From Opisthorchis felineus (Eukaryota; Platyhelminthes; Trematoda; Opisthorchiida; Opisthorchiidae), in assembly GCA_004794785.1 (NCBI GenBank), contig SJOL01006483.1, positions 681,219 through 745,218 on the forward strand: a DNA stretch of 64,000 nt, written 5' to 3'. The position numbers and the translations under genes were made by a program. This document shows, one piece after another, positions 12,001-22,400 of this stretch. The notes under the pieces are model-generated. The model did not search any database and was not told where the DNA came from. It saw only the letters and a program-made list of their open reading frames with translations. How positions within the stretch are numbered: the stretch's first letter is position 1; every line of letters starts with the position of its first letter.

Positions 12001-15000
12001 CCTGGTAGGGGTTGCGTTGACCAAATCTTCACACTCCGTCAGGTGCTAGAACAACGCCATACATATAAGCGACCCACAATTTTAGCATACCTGGATTTCC
12101 AAGGCGCATTCGACTCGGTTGACCGGTCTGTTCTCCTTGACACACTTGCTCACCAAGGAATGCCCCGGACGTTTGTGAGTATAATAAGCTCTTTGTATTC
12201 TCAGACTTCCGGACGTGTGAGAGTATACGCCGAGCTCGTGCGGGAGGCTAAATACCTCGACAGTAGACTAACAATCTTCCCTCGGTCAGTCAGTTTTTTA
12301 GCCGTGAACAGTGGTTCAGTGGTTCCTGCTGCTACAGGGTTCGTCACGCGTGCGTGCGCGCTCGCCGCTAAACCGGCATTCTATGTGTTCCAGTTCAACC
12401 AGTCTGTTTTACATGTGATGATCGGATGCACCTTACACTCTTAATCGCTGACCCAATCACATCAGTGCGTTGTCGCGCCAGAGATAGAAGGATTGAGCCC
12501 CTGATCTGCACTTGCCTGTCACACCCATAAACCAAAGGTGAGAGCGACGTCTAGTGCATCCCATGTGATTGTGGGTGCGCCAAAACCAGATGTGTATGTG
12601 CGCACATTCGTGCGAAAATGTTACTTTCAGACTGGACGATCGGAAAACTTTGCAAAATGCCCGGATTTTGAAGATGCGGTGGGGTCACAGAGGGCTAAGC
12701 AGTGTATAACTGGCAGGACAGTAGGTGGCTCGATTACGAGTAGCAGTTGTCCTTACAAGTTGAAAGCAGGAAAAACGCCCGCATACGGACGAGGCCAACA
12801 AATGTCCTTCAGCTTCTAGATTGATTCGCCGCGAGGCGTTTGGAAAATGGATGTCCAGTTGTGCGGCAGCCTTCCTTTACTGTGTTCGTACAAGTCTGCT
12901 TCATCCATATAAATTGTGGTTGTAAGCCACCAAAGCAGTGGGGCTCCAAAAAGTTGTGATGATCGTACGGATGACGAAGATAATACAATATAACATAACA
13001 ATGACTTTGGAAAAACTTACTTTGCTACGATTTGAAACCTTTAGAATACGTTGTGTGAAGCTAGGCTGGCGCAGTCGTGTACCACGACCGACAATACCGG
13101 GAACAAGTGAACTTGGAGATCCAGTTCCAAGCGTCAGACCAGCGGCCTTATGTTGTTGTGCCAGAGCACTCGCCGCAGCTCGGGCCGGAACGATAGCACC
13201 AGAACTTGACTCCGTGCCCGCACACTGCTTCGCCAGATCCTCTGTCCCTGTTTCGGATGTTGCAGGCATGTTGAGATACCGAAAAAGTGAAGACTGTCCG
13301 TAAGGCATACTTCTAACCAAATCTAGAACTTGTTGTTGAGCTCTGATGTTTTGAGCAAACTGTTCTGCCGTGGTGTTGCTGAGCCCAGTGAGACCACCGG
13401 TAATCGAACTCGGCTGTAACTGAAACGGAGTCGGAAGAACCCAATTGAAAACGAGATAAGGGGATCAATCAAAAATACTATGGAATGGATTCAGTTCCAC
13501 TGTGAATGGTGAAAATTGTTGTAATTAAGAATATCAAGGATTGTCACACAGTGGAAGACTGGAATCACTAGTACGGTTGCCTGCTAACAGTTGTTGAACC
13601 GTTGGACGCTTGTACATAGTTAGAATAACATAAACGGATTGCGCGGGGTCGAATGTGCTAATGCGTGTGAGCCCACAAATGTGACATGAGCTCGAAAGAA
13701 ATAAGATCGGCGGGTAAACTCGCAGAAGCCTGTATGGAGACACCGAAGGGTTCAAGCATGATATTAGATATAGCCTGATATGTGGTAATCGGAGAACGTT
13801 CATAGCAGGAAAGTTAAAATATGGCATGTCCAGCATGAAGAGGAAGCAGTGCGGCATTACATCCGAACACATCGTTACCTTAAACATCCGGTGAAATTTC
13901 AGGTTCACGGCTTGGTAATTATTTGATCCTCCGCGAAGATCGATGACTAATCAGGTGAAACGAGTAGTCAAATCATTATCCGAATTAGCCAGTAGCCGGG
14001 TAAACAAGGAATCACATTTCAGAATAAGCGTGCGTTCGTAGCACGAAAGTTACGACAGAAGTATCGCAAGTAAGTAAGTAAGTATCGCAAGCCACCCAGA
14101 GAGGCAGAATTGAATAGCCAAAGGAAGTTGCTCTGCCAATGTTTCCACAGTGTGTTTTCACGCCGTGTAATAGCTTGAACACCTGGTGGTTAGATAACTT
14201 AGCAGTTGGATCTAACTAAAGGATAGTGCGGCTTGGCGTAGATGACGGGTATAAATCCTAAACATCAAACCTTGTTGTGATCATTCATCACGTTAAACGG
14301 TCTGCTGAGTTGTTCTGCACGAAATAGACGTCGGCGCACCTAATCGATGTTCAGGCGCGATGCTTCGTGGGTACCACTCATCGAAAGCCATCAGGTGTTA
14401 AATAGCCTTAGGACAGCCACGTCTTAATGTCGTACCATAAGATTGTGTACAAAGACGTATCATATACACGACCCTCGGTCTTCATGGTGCCGAAGGTGAG
14501 GCAGTTTGGCAAATTCAAATACAGCTTTTTGATGCCACCGACAGAGCTTAAACAGCTCATCAGATAAGCAAAAGTTTTCAATGTGGAATATGAACCCAAA
14601 GCAAACAAGAAGACAGAGCCCTTGAACGGGACTCGAACCCACGATCCCTCGCTTACCGGATTTTCCAACCCGTGTCCTCTCCATCAACTTGAAACCAGTG
14701 CCCCTCAGCCATAGGGTGATATCAAAGTCTGGTCTATTGTGGAAGTGACAGGAGAAGGCCACTGCCAGCGAATGACATCAACTGTTGACTTATTAAGCAG
14801 ACATTTGGCGAACAAATGTGGACATCAAGCACATAAATGCGCCAGATGTAGCTCACTTCATAGAGCACTCGCTAGGTAAGACAGGTTAGGGTTCGGGTTG
14901 GGTTCGAATAGCGTTCAAGAACTGTCTTTTACATGTATTTATGTACTTAAGTCCATATTTCAGATTTCAAAAATACCCGTCTCTTCTACATCGAGGTTCT

Positions 15001-18000
15001 CAACAGTTGTACGGCATTAATTCCTGCGGATCTGGATTGGAGCCGACTTCTACCAGTCACATGACATCACCTTGCATTCGAAAGAGGCTAAGCCCATTAC
15101 AAAGAGCCGGATAAACATTGCAAGGTCGTTGCGTAGGCAGGTGGGTTTTTATGACCCATAAAGGCGAAACTGTCAACTTACGCAAGACGCAATCGAGGCA
15201 CAATGACTGTCACGGTCAAACCAGTATTTCACCCACTATTTTTCACGGAAGAATGGAGTCATTAAATCAGTCGGCGCGATGAAAGACCTCTTTTATGAGA
15301 TATTTTCGTGGAAAAATGGATTTCTGCAAACTTGTGCGCTGATGTAAAATGGATGAAGGATTGATAAACAAGCTCGGTTAATAGTTGGAGGTTGATTTAG
15401 TACAGAAGCAAAAGGAATGCTTCACAGTTCATATCCAAATCCAAAGGCTTCTTCCGTGTATGAACGAATCGAAAGTAGCACCGACCAGACACTATTTTTA
15501 TCAATCTGTTAAACAACCAACACCTCTAAAACACTAGTCTAGCTGTCACAAAATATATCTTCGCATGTTTGTACTTCACCCAACGGTTGAAAAATACCCC
15601 ATATGTCCATTCTCTGACCGTCTCATTCAGAGTGGAAGGGCAAAGGACCCTTCGGTGATGGGTATATCAGACCCTAACATGATCTCTTCGCATAAACAGT
15701 CGAAATGGAAGACAACTGTACCGTGCCAATTCCTCCAAATCCAGAACCAAGCGGTTGGGTGGCTGACGATAAAGATCCTAGCGCAGTTGACGTCGTCCCA
15801 AACAAACCACCAGCGCCGAGCCCTGTCGCGCCACCCAAACCAAATCCAGTCCCGAATCCAGGTGTAGCAGGCTTTTGTAATGACCCGAATCCCGTTGCTT
15901 GACCGAAAAGAGTTCCGGTGCCACCAGCAGCAGAACCGAGACCCAAAGCTGTTGAACCTATACTAGCACCGCCAAAAAGGCCTCCCGCCTGGGAAGTAGT
16001 TTGACCGAAACCAAACAGACCGGTGGAGGAGGACACTGTAGGATTGGTAAGCGACGAACCGAATTCGAAGGGTTTTTTAGCGGCCAAAGTATTGGCATTT
16101 GTTTGTCCAAATAGTCCTGTAGTACTAGTGCCCGCACCAAAAGCACCAAAAGCAGGCGTCTGTCCAGTAGCGGTTGCGGCTCCAAAGCCAAAGCCGGTAG
16201 ATGTATCTAGAACAAGGAAAACAGAGGATGCCAGGATATGGTTTCTCGGGTTAGAAAACAGTTGAGTACATAAAGTCTGGGTTTGGATAGCACTCACTAG
16301 AGGCGGCACCAATGCCGAATATACCTCCAGGTTTGGAGGCCGCAGTTGACGTGGCTGCACCGAAGAGACTAGTCGTACCGCCTGGTTTCAGGCCACCAAA
16401 AGCGCCAAAACCTGTTTGCTGTGTTGTACCTAGGGCAGTGGAAGGTGTTCCAAAAAGTGGGGCGGCACCTGTCGTTTTGACTGCTCCAAACAGATTGGTA
16501 GTTTGTTGCTACAGATGGAAGATAAAAAGACTAGTTGTAAGCATATACACTGAAACTCCCCAATCAGCAACGACTGTCACAATGGAAATTCCAAAAGCCC
16601 TAATAAGCCCATCATTGAGACTTCCATAAAACATAGGGATCCATTTCAGACCCGAACAACGAGCACTTTCCGTACGCCTGTTTACTTCTCCACAATGGAC
16701 AAGTTGAGTTTTCATGACATACAGCAGTAAACTTATTTCTCCCTATCATTGCCACTATCATGATTGATGGGAACCGGGACAGGCGGAGCGATCTGTGAAT
16801 GGGAATTTCGCGCAGAAGTCATACGTTTCTCTGAGCAGATGATATGAATAAATTAATAGGAAACAACGGCTAATGAGAATATGAAACTAAGACCTCTCCA
16901 TAAGGAACATCGCGTTTAACCAAACGAAGGGCACCAAATACGGTCTCGAGGGCAAGAAACCTTACTTGAAAGGGTATTGCGTTGCCACTCGATTGTTCTG
17001 CAGAAACCCCCAACTATTCGGTCTGACTAACGAACGCCTAGGTAAGTGGGGTGATACTCTGGCGCAATATTGTAGCCTGATGACAACGTGAAACGGATCA
17101 CCAGGTGAACACTATTCGTGCGTTAACTGGATCCACATCGCTTCTGCGATTAACCGAATTAAAATGTGTGTAGGTGCTTGCAAAATAAACTGACGTGAGG
17201 TACTATCTCAGGTTGTTTTTAGCTTGACCTTTGCGAACGGACGCAGTCCCTGCTGGCCTGAAATACGCACCTGTTCTCTTAGGTGTGTACAAGGCTGGTT
17301 TTTCTAAGGTATACGTAATGCGCTATAAACCAGCCAGTACCACGAGCGAACTTTACGTGAAATCATTTCGATTCACACCTCAGACAGTCGCAAAGGGCTG
17401 GAGGACTGACAGAGAGAGGTCTGTCCGCTCTTTGGATGACAAGATCAAAGCCATCTACAAGAAGACAAGACGAGGTATTACGAAGTCATGACGGGTCAGT
17501 GGATCTGGGTCAATACTAAGTTGGTTAGAGAAAGTGACATCATTCATTTCTGGAGGGGCATATCTAGGGAAGTGATAGCGGCAAATGGGTCCAGAAAACT
17601 AAACACAGGCCAATAAACGGTTCCTGTGCAAGAAATACCGTTATTTTTGACAGACGTCTGCGGAAGGCGGTCGAGTTATCAAGCGAAATGGAATACAAGG
17701 ATTTGACGGCCAGCAAATTCGCACAAAATTACGGCATCCGTGATCAACCATGAGGTCTTGTGAGCAACGACTACAATAGGTTCACCGAGGTTTTTCATTC
17801 CGTGATACGTACAACATGCATGAAATAAAGGACATCAAAGAGTCATAGCAAACCATGGACGAGCTTGCTACCATGGGGAAGGTAGGATTTCTTGCTATAT
17901 TAACATGAGAACGGACAAGAGAGATGACTGATGAGTGCAACGATCGAACAGACACGAAGTGGATGGGATGACCATTCGCTACTGTTGACACTTTGCTGTA

Positions 18001-19423
18001 TAATGGAGCAGTATTGTCTGCTGGAAGGCGTGCGCAGTAGTGTGCAAAAAAGCAGATATTGCAACCGCATAATTTCGAACAACAATCAATACAGTGTTGC
18101 GGTTAAAAAGATCGTTCAGCTGTAGCACCCTTTCGGTGCCTAACTGCCAGGCCACCAGAAGGAAGCACGAGGGCTGGGATACTGCCAGGTTGCCCGAGCC
18201 TAGACAGGGAGTGTTACGGTTATTCTTCATCCATTTATTCAGAGCTGTGGAGCGCAATGGGACGATTTTCAGATATTTTGATGTGAAATAACAGGGAACG
18301 TCTCTAGAATACAGAATTCCCAGGTAGACAGTTTGGTCATTCTCCGTGAATGTAGTTTTACTGTAGTAGTTTTACTATGTAGTTTTACTGTAGTTTTACT
18401 GCCCTTATTGTCATTAGGTTTTCAAACTACAATCTGCCACTCATCTTCCTTTTGGGCGCGTGTACAGATGATACGCACGGACCAGACTCCGGTGCAAGCC
18501 GCTGATACCGATCCGGCGAACAAAAACACGCAGAGGCGTATTAAGAGTCGCCTGTGCAATGCCACCGGCTGGACAACGCAAATGCATTACACAACCAAGG
18601 CAGCAAACGAATATAAGAAGCTGGGCAATTTACAGTCAAATTACAAGTGATCAGGAAGCGAAAGACACCATCACATAAGAACACAGCAGTCACCAAGCAG
18701 CACTGAAAAATTCACCCTTTCTGATTAGATTGGATAAAACCAAAACGCATCGTACATTTTCACTCTAAACTTTTTTAGTAATCAAGTAGACAATCTCGTC
18801 AAAGAGGAGCTCACCGTTGAACCAAAAGGAAGCACAGAACTACTACTGGGCTGCGCACCAAACAGATTAAGTTGTCCACCTGTCGCAGCTGTAGAAGTTG
18901 CCGTCTGACCGAACAAGTTTGTAGTGCCACCCAAACCAGTTGCCTGAGGCTGACCGAAAGCGAAACCCGTGGTACCAGTACTAGCCTGTTGAGCAGTTCC
19001 GAATAAGCCCGTGCCTCCCGTTACCCCAGAAGTAGTCCCACCAAATAACGGTTTTGTACCAAACGGAGAATTTGCTGGTAAGGTAAAATATAAAAAAACT
19101 CATTTTGACGGCGCTAATAGGAAGCAATGAAGCCTGTTAAAATTGATAAATTGGGCGAAAAATCGGAAGATCTGAAATGTACTGGTGTGAGAAGCAAGGT
19201 AGGTGTTAAATTGTGGATGAACTCGTTAACCAGAGGAATACCTAGAGTACTCGAGTACGAGTTTACCCTGGAGAGCTTAATAGAGTCGATATAGATGGGA
19301 CTCGAAATAATATAAAATATGAACTGTCCTCTTCCTTTTTTCCAATCTAGAACAAGTTGTGCTGCGCGACACTCATGGAGGATATGTGATATACGGAGCC
19401 GATTTTCCTGGCTACATGTGCAA

Positions 19424-19463
<40 letters not shown>

Positions 19464-22400
19464 TTGCGCTCTGATGTCACTTCTTGGGAACATAACGCGA
19501 GAGCAAACAAGTCGTTTTAAAGAAAGTTAGCATAGCGAACTGATGTGTACACTGGACAACCAGAAAGTTGCAGACCAGGATGTGCGGTGGATAAGGTGCT
19601 GTCCCCCATCACTAGCAAGCAATATCCAAGGTACAACCACGCATCCGTCTAAAATTAGATACAAGAACTAGTGTTTCATTGAAAGCCGAATTTTTCTTCA
19701 AATAACTAAGTCTGTAGCAATCAGTGTAGATGAATAATCATTACACGTTCCAAAATATCTGGTACCTACAAATAACGGAGACGAATAATAATGTCAGGTG
19801 ATCAAAACTGAGGCAGGTAATAATCCTAGAAAAGGTGTCAGAATAGAGCGACAAAGATGTGCAGTAGCGCCTAATCAAGTACAAACTTACTCTGTGCTGT
19901 CTGCCCAAAAGTGAATCCTGATGTCTGAGCTGGTGCGGTCGTTCCAAACAAATTAGTTGGCTGTTGTGTTGCACCAAACTGTGGCTTTACACCCAAAAGG
20001 CTACCTGCACGGTGTCAAAGTGGTACAGTGAAGATCGTCAAACACAGGAAGAAAACTGGCTTATCAAGGAAATATACCCAAACATAAACCACGAAGACGT
20101 CAAGTGGTAATAGATAATGTGCTTCCCAACCATCAGAAACGCAGTCAGACGATTCTTCATAGGAATATCCTTCGGGCTACTGAAGCGAACGACAGGGAAA
20201 GCCACAATATCTACAACAAGTTTCCGATCTGTTTGAATATGTCTGATGCAATGGATAAAAAATTAATAGAATGTTTCACAGATACACTCAAAAGACACTC
20301 AGAAACATCCCGTATTCAAATAACCGTTCTAACATATCCTCATTCATTTCAACTGCTCAGCTTAATACCATTGCTTTAATAGGTAACTGAGTCAAAGGGT
20401 AAAAACTGAAAAAAATTGAAAACGTTGAATGCTTTGTCCTATTCTAGCCCGAAAACATGTTACAGGTAACGATCTTGACACTCTGTAACTTAAAGCTGTT
20501 ACCACGTTAGTGAAAAAAGGAGTGCGTTGTGACTCGAAGGAAATGACGAACGGATAAGGCTTACCTTGAGTTTGTGCTGGCTGTCCAAAAACGGGCTGTG
20601 TGGTGGCACTGGAAGCGCCAAAGCTCAAGCCAGATCCTCCGAACAAACTACTCGTCGGTTTATTTGCTTGCCCAAAAATGGATGATGCAGTGGTTGTTGT
20701 TTGAGATGCACCAAACTGGAAAGGCTTGACAGTGGCTGAGGTACCGAAGAGAGATGTGCCTGTTGTCGCCGTTGCAAGTGCATTACCACTCCTGCGGTTT
20801 AAGACATAATCCTCCAAACGCAGTTCCTTTAATTGAAATGACATGAAATACGCCATCAGTGCTAATGAGAAAATATGGCAAAGTGCAAGACCAATTACTA
20901 AGTTGACAAAGATCGACCAGACAAAGACGGCGAATCCGACGGCCATCGCCCTGAACCATACGTACAATCAAGCAAAACACGGTACAACTCCACTGCTGAC
21001 GGGATTGAAACTGTCTAGTGAACAAGGCCTTTAGCTGCTGATTGCCAAGTGTTTTTAACAAGTTGGAATACTGCTAGGAAACCTAGCAGTCAAAATTAAC
21101 CCAAAAACTTTCCAATATAGCAAACCATGGCTGACCATCCTGAATTAGAAACCTGCCGCTCAACCAGCTCTTGGGTACGGTTTAGGAGAACGGTAAACTC
21201 CATCAAATTCGAATTCGTTTGGATGCATCTATGATAAATTAGCAGGTTCTAACATGCATTTAGCATATGTGGCATAGGAAACAAGGAAAATGAATATGGA
21301 GCCGTAGTGCTGAGCCCGATAGACCCAGATTTCCGTCCTAACAGTCAGCTGGTTTATTGCTATCCATCCAACAATCTTGTTCATTGATGAGTACCTGATA
21401 GTTATCTGACGATGATACCTTTTCTAAATCAGCAGTTTTCCATCAGTGGATCTGAAGCTTTAGGTTGGCGGAAAATCACAAATACAATAGACGCACAAAA
21501 TTTGAACGGAAGAAAAAACGCTAACCAGAGCAGAACCACTCTAAGCTTACCCGCAAAGAAGACATCCGTCACTTTCGTGCATAGTAGGCTTACAAACCAT
21601 TGTAGTTTGTGTTGCAGGACGAATTCCCCAAATAAGATGCCTGATGTATAATTGTACATGTGTTACCTAATTGGCATACATTAGTTCGCGAATCAGTCGA
21701 TGAATAGCGTGGACGGTTTGCTACTTCAGAATGGGCGACGATTGATCGTCCACAACGACGGCTGACGAGATTTAGAATTGGCCATTCTTTGGAGCACACG
21801 ATGTGATAAATCGATGTTGAATGTTCCGGGAGCTCGTGCTACGGACTAACGTTTTCCCAGCAGCACGTAGAAGCAGCAGTGATTAGCAGTGATTCGACTG
21901 AAGGTGACCACTAGTTTCTGTCCCAGAAAAGTGACTTCTGCTAGCATGTTCAACATTTGAGCAACCCGAGAAACCTAAAGTTGTACCAAGTATTAAGCCA
22001 TTTGGTGTTTGGATGTCCTGAGTACAGCCACACCCACATAGCTTTTTCGGAAAGACCATACGCTGAAGGATTAGACAGTGAGCGAACAATAAAGCTTGAA
22101 ACTTCTGCCCAGCTAAGGTAGGTATGTTATTAACTGGTGGTTGCCTGGTCAAGGACCTCAAGCTAATAAGCAAAAAACTGGTAGCTCGGGTACGCTTACT
22201 TGTTGATACGGTGGCTGTTGACCTGTTCGCCGAACTTGGCAATTAGCTTGCTCGTAATGGATGAAGAAAAGCTGGGGAAGTTGCATTCTCGGGCGTCCTT
22301 TTCACTAAATTGCCAACAACCACAAGCTACTGACTCCTCAGAAAACCCAACAACATGAAAGGAAGGCAAACGAATAACAATTCTGTACATCAAGAACGTT

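Larger units (their letters stand above)
13420..15721. other. NUP98 intron 8 with tRNA-like repeats
   Basis: 2302-nt intron in the gene model. It holds an (AGTA)n-like stretch near 14067-14086 and the two tRNA-like segments listed separately. No other coding segment was recognised. Confidence 0.5.
16509..18814. other. NUP98 intron 6
   Basis: 2306-nt intron in the model. It contains the SINE tail and the short minisatellite listed separately. Other ORFs, including 17231-17491 (+), show no recognisable family. Confidence 0.5.

Noticed and set aside
12538..12819. + ORF of 93 codons after the RT fragment
   Set aside because: No similarity to the missing RT end (which is known from the 26-27 kb copy); probably chance.
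14600..14920. Functional tRNA genes
   Set aside because: A and B boxes are visible but acceptor stems do not pair, and a SINE-like context is more likely.
15705..16629. Pro-rich + strand ORFs (65, 80 and 105 codons)
   Set aside because: They are reverse complements of the FG-repeat exons 7 and 8; Gly/Phe/Thr codons read backwards give Pro/Lys/Val-rich frames.
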